27,316 bases of DNA from a virus. The stretch lies in the IMG/VR virus record IMGVR_UViG_3300028025_004775, positions 1-27,316 of that record. One strand, given 5' to 3'. Of this stretch, positions 1-7,027 are shown piece by piece. The position numbers were made by a program, and so were the translations under genes. The notes beneath the pieces are model-generated. The model was not told the DNA's origin. It ran no database searches and worked only from the letters and a program-made list of their open reading frames with translations. Every line of letters begins with the position of its first letter. The first letter of the stretch is position 1.

Positions 1-1630
1 CTTTATTTTAGATGAAGCACACGAATGGTATTTTGCAAAAGTAAAAGGTAAAAATGAAAGTTCTTTAACTAAAATAATTAAACATATACAACCCAAAAAA
101 CAATTATTATTGACGGGTACTCCATCAAAGTTTAATGCAAATGCTGATAAGTTTAATTTTCAGTATGTTCCTGTAATGGATTTATATGATGAAGGATTAG
201 TAAGTAATGTTAAAATGGAAATTGTATCATCAACATATGATTTCAAAGCAAATGATTGGCAAGGTAATTATGGTAATCTTAAATTAACAAAAACAAACTC
301 AAAAAAACAAGCAGAAGAAGCTTTAATTGCGGTTTGTAATGAAATGATTAATAAACTTAAAAATCCATTAAAAGAATGGTATAACATAAATAATGTTACT
401 AAAAATAGTATTGGTAAGTTATTTAGTTATTTAGATAAAACTATTATTTACACACATAGTTTATCACAGGCAGATAAATTCTATGAAATATTAAATTCTA
501 AAAAAGAATTAAAAGGAAAAGTTTTATGTTCTCATAGTGAAAATGATCCTGATAGTATTGATTTTAATAAATTTAAAACTGATAGTAAATTTAATATTTT
601 AATTGCAGTAGATAGAGGTAGAATTGGATTTGATATGCCAGAATTGTTTAACATTGTAGATTTTACTTTAACACAAAATTTAGATATGTTACTTCAAATG
701 TATGGTAGATTATTAAGAATTTCAAATAACCAACCAAAGAAACAAAAGATTTATTTTAAAGTAGCTACTAAAAATACGGCAGATTACTTTGTTGATTTAA
801 TGACAGCAATGTTATGTTTAACACATATTGATTGGTATTCTAAATACAATGGTAAAAATATGGGTGGTATTCTTATTCCAAAAGTATTAACTAAATCAAT
901 CCGAAATAAAACATATACAAATAACCAACAAAATAAAAAATCTAATAAAGTAAAACCTTATGTTTCTTTAACTGAATTGGGTATTCCATTAGATTTAAAC
1001 TTTTTCAGACAAAGTATATTACATACTTCTAATAGTAAGTTCAATACAATTGCAGAAACTACTTTAGATGATGTTCGTAGAGAGTTTTTTGGATTAACAT
1101 CATGGCAAGAAAAATGGAACAAAGATACAGTAAAAGAAGAAGCATTAAAATATAATACAAAAATTGAATTTCAAAAATCTAATCAATCTGCTTATAATGC
1201 TGCAAAACGTTTAGGTATTTTAGATAATGTAACTAAACATATGATTAAACGATTTTTTGTTAATGAAGAATATACTAAAAAAGTAGCAAAACAATGTAAA
1301 ACAATTGGTGAGTTTTTAAAGAACCATCAAGGAGCTTATGTTTTTGCTAAAAAAAATAATATATTTGATGAAATAACTGAACATATGGAAGGGAAAAAAA
1401 CTATATGGGATAAGGAAAGTATAATAAATGAAGCAAAAAAATATAATTCATATTATGACTTTAGAAGTTCATCTTCAGCATTTAGAAAAGCTAGAAGATT
1501 AAATATGTTAAATAAACTTTTTCCAGGTTATAAAAAATTACCAAAAGGAATGAAAAGAGAAGATATAAGAGAAAAATTAAGTAAATCAATTACTGAATGG
1601 CATAAGAGTAGAAAAAATATAAATAAATAA
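1..1630 (+). CDS. SF2 DEAH-box helicase, 5' end cut by window
   Basis: An open frame enters from the left edge in frame 2 and runs 542 codons to TAA at 1628-1630. The first codons read FILDEAHEWYF, a Walker B/DEAH box (motif II), and LLTGTP at about residues 35-41 fits motif III. A second RecA-like lobe follows, with AVDRGRIGFD near residues 202-211 (motif V) and QMYGRLLR at 232-239 (motif VI, arginine finger type). The Walker A lobe lies outside the window. Such phage helicases unwind DNA with ATP during replication, recombination or transcription. Downstream of the motor, from about residue 366, come three copies of a degenerate helical repeat (aromatic-x-x-E/K, then A-K-K/Q-Y/C, F, S/N, A-Y/F, A-K/R, then H-M in the first two), which probably bind nucleic acid. 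No valid start is visible: the TTG at 110 is internal. Family call is confident; the exact role is not known. Confidence 0.85.
   Translation, partial: FILDEAHEWYFAKVKGKNESSLTKIIKHIQPKKQLLLTGTPSKFNANADKFNFQYVPVMDLYDEGLVSNVKMEIVSSTYDFKANDWQGNYGNLKLTKTNSKKQAEEALIAVCNEMINKLKNPLKEWYNINNVTKNSIGKLFSYLDKTIIYTHSLSQADKFYEILNSKKELKGKVLCSHSENDPDSIDFNKFKTDSKFNILIAVDRGRIGFDMPELFNIVDFTLTQNLDMLLQMYGRLLRISNNQPKKQKIYFKVATKNTADYFVDLMTAMLCLTHIDWYSKYNGKNMGGILIPKVLTKSIRNKTYTNNQQNKKSNKVKPYVSLTELGIPLDLNFFRQSILHTSNSKFNTIAETTLDDVRREFFGLTSWQEKWNKDTVKEEALKYNTKIEFQKSNQSAYNAAKRLGILDNVTKHMIKRFFVNEEYTKKVAKQCKTIGEFLKNHQGAYVFAKKNNIFDEITEHMEGKKTIWDKESIINEAKKYNSYYDFRSSSSAFRKARRLNMLNKLFPGYKKLPKGMKREDIREKLSKSITEWHKSRKNINK
1102..1520 (+). 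repeat. Three degenerate repeats at helicase C terminus
   Basis: Protein-level repeats at roughly nt 1102-1248, 1258-1386 and 1399-1520. Each has an N-terminal helix rich in E and K, then a pattern like A-x-K-Y-x-[TS]-x-x-[ED]-F, a small residue run with A-Y or A-F, A-[KR], and a closing hydrophobic segment; copies one and two end in HM. They are diverged at DNA level. Similar short helical modules accompany phage nucleases in my recollection, so DNA binding is the likely role, by inference only. Confidence 0.6.
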
Positions 1631-1657
1631 TTTCGTTTACTAAATTTGGCTGATACT

Positions 1658-1665
1658 TATATTTG
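1658..1665 (+). promoter_or_regulatory. Possible -7 element upstream of replication gene
   Basis: TATATTTG fits the Bacteroidetes -7 consensus TAnnTTTG perfectly, 60 bases before the next start codon. A second exact match, TAAATTTG, is at 1641-1648. Neither has a TTTG about 20 bases upstream, so the promoter call is weak. The gap 1631-1725 is otherwise AT-rich with no other structure that I see. Confidence 0.35.
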
Positions 1666-1725
1666 TTGTATCTTTAAGATATGATAAACATATTAATAAC
1701 ATAAACAAAACAAAAAGAAAACACA

Positions 1726-2193
1726 ATGGCAAAAGACCCAGCAGTATTGTTTTATACGCAAGATTTCTTAGTAGGAACAATCACAATGACAAATGAGCAG
1801 AGAGGTAAATATATTACTTTACTTTGTTTACAACATCAGAAACAAAAACTGACACTTAAAGATTTACAAATGTATCTTACTGATGAAGATATTGAAGTAG
1901 CAGAGAAGTTTCCTATTCAATCTGATGGTTACTATTATAATTTAAGAATGTTTGAAGAAGCAACTAAAAGAAAAAATTATACTGAAAGTAGAAGAAATAA
2001 TAGAAAAAAGAAAGATGAAGTAGATATATCTTTATTATCTAAATCATATGTTAATCGTATGGAAAATGAAAATGAAGATGTAAATGTAAATGTAAATACA
2101 CTTGTAAATAAAAATGAAAATAAAAATGTAAATGTAATTGTAGATGAAAGTGTAAGTTCCTTATTTGATGATTGGAATAATACTGAAGATTAA
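1726..2193 (+). CDS. Replication initiation-type protein (DUF1376-like N terminus)
   Basis: 155 residues. The N-terminal 85 residues (MAKDPAVLFYTQDFL..., GT, MTNEQRGKYITLL, L-Q, then a region with DLQMYL) match the pattern I know from DUF1376-type domains: a winged-helix module at the start of phage replisome-organiser or DnaD/O-like proteins in Bacteroidetes phages. A basic segment (residues about 81-96, RKNYTES followed by RR-N-RKKK) could contact DNA. The C-terminal third is low-complexity, rich in N, V, E and K, built from AAATGT-like hexamers at DNA level. It is shorter than typical organisers, which carry a second helicase-loader domain, so this may be a stand-alone DNA-binding form. 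The downstream neighbour is a non-coding block. Role is inferred from the N-terminal pattern. Confidence 0.6.
   Translation: MAKDPAVLFYTQDFLVGTITMTNEQRGKYITLLCLQHQKQKLTLKDLQMYLTDEDIEVAEKFPIQSDGYYYNLRMFEEATKRKNYTESRRNNRKKKDEVDISLLSKSYVNRMENENEDVNVNVNTLVNKNENKNVNVIVDESVSSLFDDWNNTED
2077..2155 (+). repeat. AAATGT-type hexamer repeats inside CDS
   Basis: Imperfect tandem hexamers (gtaaat, aaaatg and related) encode alternating Asn-Val and Asn-Glu/Lys residues at the C terminus of the replication-type protein. Gains or losses of whole hexamers keep the reading frame, so copy number may vary among relatives without inactivating the gene. Confidence 0.6.
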
Positions 2194-2203
2194 TTATAAT
2201 TTA

Positions 2204-2241
2204 TTTGGTATTTAATAAAAAATAAAGTATATTTGTTAATA
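2204..2241 (+). promoter_or_regulatory. Bacteroidetes-type promoter driving candidate small RNA
   Basis: TTTG at 2204-2207, a 20-base spacer, then TATATTTG at 2228-2235: an exact match to the Bacteroidetes -33/-7 consensus TTTG-N(about 20)-TAnnTTTG. The -7 element runs directly into TTAATACATA, the same sequence type found in the gap motif elsewhere in the window. Transcription would start at about 2241-2243. Confidence 0.7.
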
Positions 2242-2348
2242 CATAAGAGTCAGTGAGGATAGTGCCATTTCCAATATCTGACCTCCTTACTATATTGAGA
2301 GGAAAATAATACTCTCACATCCCTATCGGTTCTCGGTAGGGATTTTTT
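2241..2348 (+). ncRNA. Candidate phage small RNA with own terminator
   Basis: A non-coding block of about 105 bases sits between a consensus promoter and a strong intrinsic terminator. I can pair three stems by eye. Stem 1 is 2252-2259 with 2284-2291, eight pairs including one G-U. Stem 2 is 2296-2301 with 2312-2317, six pairs (TGAGAG/CTCTCA). Stem 3 is the ten-pair terminator 2319-2328 with 2334-2343. A competing pairing is GTCAG 2249-2253 with CTGAC 2278-2282. There is no convincing ORF. The GIY-YIG gene downstream has a separate promoter, so this unit need not be its leader. It does not resemble tRNA, 6S or tmRNA to me. Alternatives are an attenuator leader for the next gene, or an intron-like remnant. 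Confidence 0.55.
2319..2348 (+). terminator. Strong intrinsic terminator
   Basis: Stem ATCCCTATCG (2319-2328), loop GTTCT, stem CGGTAGGGAT (2334-2343), followed by a T tract to 2348. Ten pairs with one G-U. This is the best terminator in the window and closes the candidate small-RNA unit. Confidence 0.85.
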
Positions 2349-2359
2349 ATGTCAAAATA

Positions 2360-2391
2360 TTTGTTCGTTTGGCAAAAATGGAGTATATTTA
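2360..2391 (+). promoter_or_regulatory. Bacteroidetes-type promoter for GIY-YIG gene
   Basis: TTTG at 2360-2363, a 20-base spacer, then TATATTTA at 2384-2391 (seven of the eight consensus positions including wildcards). It begins only 12 bases after the terminator T tract and lies 33 bases upstream of the start at 2425, so the endonuclease can be transcribed on its own. Confidence 0.6.
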
Positions 2392-2424
2392 TATACATAC
2401 ACTAACTAAATAAATGGCACAATT

Positions 2425-2928
2425 ATGAAAAAATGTACAAAATGTATGGAGATTAAACCATACGAATCATTCTCCAAATTAAATAGAGCAAAAGATGGTT
2501 ACCAATACCATTGTAAAACTTGCAATAACAAAGATAATCAAAGATTCAGAGATGAGATAGACCCAACTTATATGAGTAGATGGTTCAGTACCCATAAAAA
2601 CGAATGGAAAACGTATATGAACGATTACACTAAAGTTAGTAATACAAACACTATCTATTCAATTACAGCTCCTAATGGGGATGTATATATCGGTTTTACA
2701 CAAAGAAAGAAATACCTTAGATTATCAGAACATAAGAAATACTATAAATTAAGAGTTAAAAATAAAATACCACTTCTTTGGGAATCATTCGACAGGTATG
2801 GTATAGATAATCATCAGTTTGATATCTTAAAACAATTTGAAGGAACTAAATCAGAAGGATTAGAAATAGAAGGAAAATTAATTCAGTTCTATAAATCTAT
2901 TAATAAATCATTAAACGTAAAAGATTAG
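2425..2928 (+). CDS. GIY-YIG endonuclease with N-terminal zinc finger
   Basis: 167 residues. The N terminus has C4-x2-C7 and C30-x2-C33, a probable zinc-binding finger for DNA contact. The GIY-YIG nuclease domain covers about residues 76-167: IYS at 77-79 in the GIY position, VYIGFT at 87-92 (Y88-I89-G90), R99 and H103 in LRLSEH, an acidic pair E147/E149 in EIEGKL as the metal-binding glutamate, and N164 in the final SLN. These are the expected catalytic positions of GIY-YIG enzymes, which nick or cut DNA with a divalent metal. The gene stands alone behind its own promoter and terminator, typical of a mobile homing endonuclease in a phage, though a repair or host-DNA-degrading role cannot be excluded. 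Its stop TAG is followed after one base by the next start. Confidence 0.85.
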   Translation: MKKCTKCMEIKPYESFSKLNRAKDGYQYHCKTCNNKDNQRFRDEIDPTYMSRWFSTHKNEWKTYMNDYTKVSNTNTIYSITAPNGDVYIGFTQRKKYLRLSEHKKYYKLRVKNKIPLLWESFDRYGIDNHQFDILKQFEGTKSEGLEIEGKLIQFYKSINKSLNVKD

Positions 2929-2929
2929 T

Positions 2930-3115
2930 ATGTGTATCATTAAATTAGGAAACATTGTAGAGGGGTTAATTAACGTAGTGACATTGGGTTGGGGTAAAGA
3001 TATCGCGAGTTGGATTGCATCGAAATTTGGGTATGCCAGCTGTGGTTGTGAGGAACGTAGAGTATATCTCAATGAACTATGTGGTTGTAAAGAGAAACAA
3101 ATAAAATTATTTTAA
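2930..3115 (+). CDS. Small Cys-rich phage protein
   Basis: 61 residues. A hydrophobic N-terminal half (LGNIVEGLINVVTLGWGKDIASWIA) precedes C38-G-C40 with EER-x-x-LN, and then C51-G-C53. The pattern hydrophobic helix, CGC-[DE]-x-R, LN resembles a small protein often seen in Bacteroidetes phages; no function is known to me. The cysteines could bind a metal. Its start is one base after the stop of the endonuclease gene (TAGTATG), and its stop overlaps the next start (TAATG), so it is translationally coupled on both sides. Confidence 0.7.
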   Translation: MCIIKLGNIVEGLINVVTLGWGKDIASWIASKFGYASCGCEERRVYLNELCGCKEKQIKLF

Positions 3116-3486
3116 TGGGATATAAAAAAGAATCTTCAAAATGTTGTGTAAAATGTGGAATAGAATGGTTAGCGGATTTAAGTAATAAAATAAAAAAGAG
3201 AGCATTATGTTTAGAGTGCATGAAAGTAGAATATGAGGAAAGAAAAGAACAATATAACAAAAACAAATTTAAAAGAGGACAAAATAGACACGACAAATAT
3301 AAACCATTTAAAATTTCAAATAGAAAACATATCCACAAAGCGGTAAACTTAGAATTAAGAGGATTAAACGATAGAACTGAAATAAGAGAGTTCCTAAGAA
3401 AAAGATTTGATGAGTTATTAGAAGATAAGGCATTATGGAATTATATAAACGATACAGATATAGAAAATAAAAACAAAACAATATGA
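3115..3486 (+). CDS. Small zinc-finger protein, unknown
   Basis: 123 residues. C11-x2-C14 and C32-x2-C35 form a likely zinc knuckle, followed by a long stretch rich in K, R and E (residues 36-75) and a charged helical C terminus (about 85-112). Basic character suggests nucleic-acid binding. I do not recognise the family. The start overlaps the previous stop (TAATG) and its TGA overlaps the next start by four bases (ATGA type), so it sits inside a tightly coupled early cluster. Confidence 0.65.
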   Translation: MGYKKESSKCCVKCGIEWLADLSNKIKKRALCLECMKVEYEERKEQYNKNKFKRGQNRHDKYKPFKISNRKHIHKAVNLELRGLNDRTEIREFLRKRFDELLEDKALWNYINDTDIENKNKTI

Positions 3487-3728
3487 TAGAAGTAAAGAGT
3501 ACATTAACAGGTACAACAAAGGAAATTAAAGAAGACCACGCATACTTAGTGGATTTCAGTAAACTAACATCGGTAAATGATTTGATTATGGTCCTTTCGG
3601 CAATGGGTATTTCATTCCCTGGTAATCATCCGTTCATACAACAAATTAAACCATTTCTTAATTTAGATAATCCATTTCCAATGCAAGAACCTAAACAAAA
3701 AGAATTTATACCATTAAAAAATGATTAA
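3483..3728 (+). CDS. Hypothetical small phage protein
   Basis: 81 residues, no cysteines, no membrane segment. The N terminus (IEVKSTLTGTTKEIKEDHAYLVDFSKLTSVNDLIMVLSAMG in outline) looks like a small alpha/beta fold, and the C terminus is rich in P and K. I do not recognise it. It overlaps the upstream gene by four bases and is followed one base later by the next start, so its reality is supported mainly by tiling and coding character. Confidence 0.6.
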   Translation: MIEVKSTLTGTTKEIKEDHAYLVDFSKLTSVNDLIMVLSAMGISFPGNHPFIQQIKPFLNLDNPFPMQEPKQKEFIPLKND

Positions 3729-3729
3729 T

Positions 3730-3960
3730 ATGGAACAAACAAAGTTTACAGCAGAAGAATACCAAAAATTAAAAGATAGTATTAAAGAAGTAAAAGATTA
3801 TCTACCTGAGAATTTACTTCCGTATATATGGGATAACTATCGTATCATTAGTGGTAATATAGAAGAAGGTAGACCGTGTAGTTGTGGTAGTGCAGCGGGG
3901 TTATGGAAAAAAGCGGTAGATACGATAAAGAATTATATTGCAGAGGTAGAATCAAACTAA
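3730..3960 (+). CDS. Small CxC phage protein, unknown
   Basis: 76 residues from the ATG at 3730. An in-frame ATG at 3721 would overlap the previous gene by eight bases; I prefer 3730 because it recreates the TAATATG junction used at several other gene boundaries here. Features are a helical N terminus (EEYQKLKDSIKEVKDYL), a turn with C50-S-C52-G-S, and a helix with W59-K-K-A-V. A CxC followed by a W-x-x-A-V helix is a pattern I associate with small Bacteroidetes phage proteins of unknown role. It abuts the sigma-like gene directly (TAAATG) and may be co-expressed with it. Confidence 0.65.
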   Translation: MEQTKFTAEEYQKLKDSIKEVKDYLPENLLPYIWDNYRIISGNIEEGRPCSCGSAAGLWKKAVDTIKNYIAEVESN

Positions 3961-4518
3961 ATGAATAACGAAGTAACACAGAGTATGCAGACAGAATGTA
4001 ATCAAAGATTAGATACTCTATATAGAATGCATGGAGAGTGGATAAACAATATCACACTCAATATGTGTAAAAATAAAGGGGTTACAGAAGAAGTAGTAAG
4101 TGATTTATATCTTTACTTAGCAGAGAAATGTAATCCTAAACTATTTTATAAAGAGAGTTACAACTTACATTATGTTTATATGTTCTTAAAGACGAGAGCA
4201 TTGAATATGTTAAAGAGAAACGGAAAGGTACAAACACTACCGGAGAATTGGGATTTGGTTGATAATGATTATGATATAGAATACGATAATAGAATAGAGA
4301 AAGCATACTCAGATGTAAAAGAAGAATTAGAAAGTATGAAGAAAAGAAAGGGATGGAGTAGTGCAGTAATCTATTCACATTATTATTTTAGTGATAAAAC
4401 ATTAGATGAAGTAAGTAAAGATATCGGTATTAGTAAATCAACCACATTCTTAGCAGTTAAGAAAACAAAATTACATTTAAAAAATAATATAGAAAACCCA
4501 TTTGAAAATGACAAATAA
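3961..4518 (+). CDS. Sigma-70-like (ECF-type) RNA polymerase sigma factor
   Basis: 185 residues. Residues about 20-90 form helices with the spacing of sigma region 2 (W27-I-N-N-I, L49-Y-L-Y-L-A-E, F75-L-K-T-R-A-L-N). An acidic linker follows (98-112), and residues 146-172 (KTLDEVSKDIGISKSTTF...) make a helix-turn-helix like region 4. Such small sigma-like proteins are common in Bacteroidetes phages and probably direct host RNA polymerase to phage promoters, although -35 and -10 contacts cannot be read from sequence. The recurring gap motif in the structural region is a candidate target. The start is directly after the previous stop; the 3' end overlaps the next small ORF by 11 bases. Confidence 0.65.
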   Translation: MNNEVTQSMQTECNQRLDTLYRMHGEWINNITLNMCKNKGVTEEVVSDLYLYLAEKCNPKLFYKESYNLHYVYMFLKTRALNMLKRNGKVQTLPENWDLVDNDYDIEYDNRIEKAYSDVKEELESMKKRKGWSSAVIYSHYYFSDKTLDEVSKDIGISKSTTFLAVKKTKLHLKNNIENPFENDK

Positions 4519-4669
4519 CGAAAAACTAAACGAACAAATTAAAGAGATTGCAGAAATGTTTAAAGCAAGTTTCACTAAAGAAGAAATCCAAAAATTAGAA
4601 AAAGATTTTGAAGAGTTCCAAAAGAGAATGTTGGAACAAAAGGATACATCAACTACAAACGAAGCCTAA
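4508..4669 (+). CDS. Small coiled-coil protein, 53 aa
   Basis: A short ORF from ATG 4508 to TAA 4667-4669, overlapping the end of the sigma-like gene by 11 bases. The product is highly charged, about 53 residues, and almost wholly helical with heptad-like spacing (NEKLNEQIKEIAEMF, EEIQKLEKDFEEFQKRM). It fills an otherwise empty 150 bases between the sigma-like gene and the terminase region, and coding bias matches neighbours. Function unknown; possibly a small regulator or structural helper. Confidence 0.6.
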   Translation: MTNNEKLNEQIKEIAEMFKASFTKEEIQKLEKDFEEFQKRMLEQKDTSTTNEA

Positions 4670-4720
4670 ATGGTTATATATATAGATATACAAAATTATT
4701 TATAAATACAATAAGAAACA

Positions 4721-5026
4721 ATGCCATTCGTAAAAGGTGATAATAGAATAAATAAAAACGGAAGACCGGTAGGAGCAATCAATAGGTCTACCGAACAAAT
4801 GAAACTTACTTTAGCAAGAGCAGCAAATAAAACTTTGGATACTATTTCAGAAGATTTAGAAAAGATAAGAAAAGAGAATCCTGAGAAAGCAATACAACTC
4901 GCTCTACAATTGATGGAGTATGTAATGCCTAAGTTAAGTAGAACAGAAATGAAAGCTGAGATTAATCAAAGAATACAGCAGATAAATGTAAACGTAAACC
5001 GAACAGGTAGTGAACTTAGAGATTAA
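4721..5026 (+). CDS. Terminase small subunit-like protein
   Basis: 101 residues. It opens with FVKGDNRINKNGRP-x-GAINR, the basic Asn-Gly-Arg-Pro motif seen in DUF5681-type and small-terminase-like phage proteins. Residues 25-80 are helical with leucines spaced for oligomerisation. The small subunit recognises the packaging site and feeds DNA to the large subunit. Its end overlaps the large terminase start by 17 bases, which supports the assignment. The 51 bases upstream are AT-rich (TATATATATAGATATAC) with no clear consensus promoter. Confidence 0.7.
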   Translation: MPFVKGDNRINKNGRPVGAINRSTEQMKLTLARAANKTLDTISEDLEKIRKENPEKAIQLALQLMEYVMPKLSRTEMKAEINQRIQQINVNVNRTGSELRD

Positions 5027-6176
5027 CACAACGATTACCTTTGAACACCTATTAGATGCAAAGAGTAGAATCACTCAGCACATTGGTGGAACGAGAAGTG
5101 GTAAAACATACGCAATACTACAATGGATAATAGTTCAGGCATTAGAATCTCCACAAACCGTTACAATAGTAAGAAAAACAATTCCCTCACTTAAAAGAAC
5201 TGTGATAAAAGATTTCACAGATATTCTTAAATCAATTGATATTTGGCAAGATGAAAACTTTAATATTACTGATAGGGTCTATAAGTTGTACGATAGTTCT
5301 ATTCAATTCCTCTCTACTGATGATGCCGATAAGTTACGTGGTATTAAATCTGATATACTTTTTATTGATGAAGCAAGTGAAGTGGATGAAGAAAGTTATT
5401 TTCAGTTATCTATCAGAACTACTAATCGTATCATACTCGCATACAACCCTACCATCTCTCCCTATCATTGGATTAGACAGATGCAGGATTGTGAAAGATT
5501 TATAACAACATACAGAGATAATCCTTATTTAGAAAAAGAAATTATTAAAGCGATTGAGGATTTAGAATTTACAAATAAAAAGAAATGGTTAATATATGGT
5601 AAAGGAGAGTTTGCAGCAAATGATAAAGCGATATTCCAATTTGATATTGTTGATTCTTATGATGCCGATTTTGTTGGGTTCGGTATTGATTTTGGTTTTA
5701 GTTCAGACCCTACTGCGTTGGTTGCTGTTTACAAAAGTGGAGAGAACTTATATTTGGAAGAACTTATTTATGAAAAAGGTTTAGTTACATCAGATATAGT
5801 AGATAAGTTAAAGAAGTTAGATATAACAAAGAGTGAAGAGATATGGGGTGATTCAGCAGAACCTCGTCTTATAGAAGAAATATATAGAAGTGGATTTAAT
5901 ATTAAGCCGGTAGTAAAAGGAAAGGATAGTATTAAGTTTGGTATATCAGTAATGCAGAATCATAAGATACACATATTAAAACAATCACAGAATCTTATCA
6001 ATGAGATGTATGGGTATCAATACGCAACTGATAAGCATGGTTATGTAACTGATACACCTGAAGGAGGATTAGACCACTTAATAGATGCGGCAAGATATTG
6101 TTGTATGATGAAGTTAAGTGAGAAAGCAAAACAAAAAGGTAAATACGCGATTACAATAGGTAAAATAAAATATTAA
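5010..6176 (+). CDS. terL: Terminase large subunit (TerL)
   Basis: 388 residues. ATPase lobe: Walker A GGTRSGKT at 26-33, Walker B ILFIDE at 116-121 (D120, E121), and a coupling-type AYNPT at 144-148. Nuclease lobe of RNase H fold: D227 in GIDFG, D281 in WGDSAEP, and D355/D359 in GLDHLIDA. All key residues are present, so the enzyme should be active: it pumps DNA into the prohead and cuts the concatemer. The start is GTG at 5010; no later in-frame ATG precedes the Walker A motif. The overlap with the small-subunit gene suggests coupled translation. Length is a little short of the usual 400-550 residues but complete by motif. Confidence 0.95.
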   Translation: MNLEINTTITFEHLLDAKSRITQHIGGTRSGKTYAILQWIIVQALESPQTVTIVRKTIPSLKRTVIKDFTDILKSIDIWQDENFNITDRVYKLYDSSIQFLSTDDADKLRGIKSDILFIDEASEVDEESYFQLSIRTTNRIILAYNPTISPYHWIRQMQDCERFITTYRDNPYLEKEIIKAIEDLEFTNKKKWLIYGKGEFAANDKAIFQFDIVDSYDADFVGFGIDFGFSSDPTALVAVYKSGENLYLEELIYEKGLVTSDIVDKLKKLDITKSEEIWGDSAEPRLIEEIYRSGFNIKPVVKGKDSIKFGISVMQNHKIHILKQSQNLINEMYGYQYATDKHGYVTDTPEGGLDHLIDAARYCCMMKLSEKAKQKGKYAITIGKIKY

Positions 6177-6177
6177 T

Positions 6178-6405
6178 ATGAAAGCAAACGATACAATAGA
6201 AATCGGTGATAAGATATTCACAGCAGAAGAAATAATGAAACTGATAGAGTTAGTAACTGAATTGGTAGATATCAATAGTGATTTAAATGCAGCTATAATA
6301 GCAATGAATGCAAAATTAGAAAACGAAGAAAAGAAAGTAGTTAACTTATCACAAAGATTAGCACAGATGAGTTTAATGTTCACAAATAAAACATACACAG
6401 CATAA
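6178..6405 (+). CDS. Small coiled-coil protein, unknown
   Basis: 75 residues, mostly one long helix: residues 18-70 alternate hydrophobic and charged positions (EEIMKLIELVTELVDI, then LENEEKKVVNLSQRLAQM). It lies between TerL and the chaperone-like gene, with TAATATG junctions on both sides. No family recognised. Confidence 0.65.
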   Translation: MKANDTIEIGDKIFTAEEIMKLIELVTELVDINSDLNAAIIAMNAKLENEEKKVVNLSQRLAQMSLMFTNKTYTA

Positions 6406-6406
6406 T

Positions 6407-7027
6407 ATGAAAAAACAAATTGAAATAGTAGTACCTAATAACTGGTCCGCTATACCATTAAGAAAATACATTCAGTTATCTAAAGATTTAAAAAACTTTG
6501 AAGATGATGAAGAAGCACAAACAGCAGCATTATTCTTTTACTTATGTGATTTAGAACCAAACATATTACCTAAGTTAGATGCAGAAACATTTTTGAGAAT
6601 TAAAGATGATTTATATTCTTTCTTATCAGATAACCAATTGCCTTTACAACAAACGATAGTGGTTAATGGTGTTGAGTATGGGTTCTATCCTAACTTATCT
6701 AAGATTGAGTATGGAGCATATGTGGATATCAGTAAGTACAATGAAATGGAATTAGATGAGAAGTGGGCAGAGGTAATGAGTATTCTATATCGTCCTATTA
6801 CAAAAAAAGTTGGAAAGTTATATGAGGTAGAACCGTATAGTGGAAAGATAGATAGGGAGATGTGGTTAGGGGTTACAATGGATGTTCACTTTGGTGCATG
6901 GTTTTTTTTTATCAATTTGTCAAAGGAATTGTTGAAAGGTATCCTGAACTCTACGAAGGAGGAGGGGTTTCCTCCGAACATCAAATCAATTTTGGAAAGA
7001 AGTGGGGAAATTATACAGGCATTGTAG
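6407..7027 (+). CDS. Conserved Bacteroidetes phage protein, tail-chaperone candidate (0 frame)
   Basis: 206 residues in the zero frame. Conserved-looking stations include VPNNW-x-x-IPLRKYI near the N terminus, an acidic DDEE, IVVNGVEYGFYPNLS at about 85-99, YGAYVDISKY, SILYRPI, and TMDVHFGAWFFF at about 157-168. This order matches a protein I know from Bacteroidetes phages without a proven role. Three consecutive TTT codons (residues 166-168) make a T9 run; a -1 slip there replaces the last 38 residues with 86 residues in the other frame. Frameshifted pairs of this kind are typical of tail assembly chaperones (lambda G/GT type), and no other candidate chaperone is visible between tail tube and tape measure. 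The position after TerL is unusual for that role, so the functional name is tentative. Confidence 0.55.
   Translation: MKKQIEIVVPNNWSAIPLRKYIQLSKDLKNFEDDEEAQTAALFFYLCDLEPNILPKLDAETFLRIKDDLYSFLSDNQLPLQQTIVVNGVEYGFYPNLSKIEYGAYVDISKYNEMELDEKWAEVMSILYRPITKKVGKLYEVEPYSGKIDREMWLGVTMDVHFGAWFFFINLSKELLKGILNSTKEEGFPPNIKSILERSGEIIQAL

Noticed and set aside
2241-2348. Small RNA as a riboswitch or group I intron remnant
   Set aside because: No conserved riboswitch core or intron P/Q/R/S elements recognised, and the block is too short for a group I intron.
4670-4705. Eleven-codon ORF as a leader peptide before the terminase
   Set aside because: AT-rich chance frame; no attenuator hairpin or terminator follows it.
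5236-5784. Alternative + frame ORFs inside TerL (5236-5505 and 5596-5784)
   Set aside because: They overlap intact TerL motifs fully and encode hydrophobic, leucine- and isoleucine-rich shadows with no separate support.
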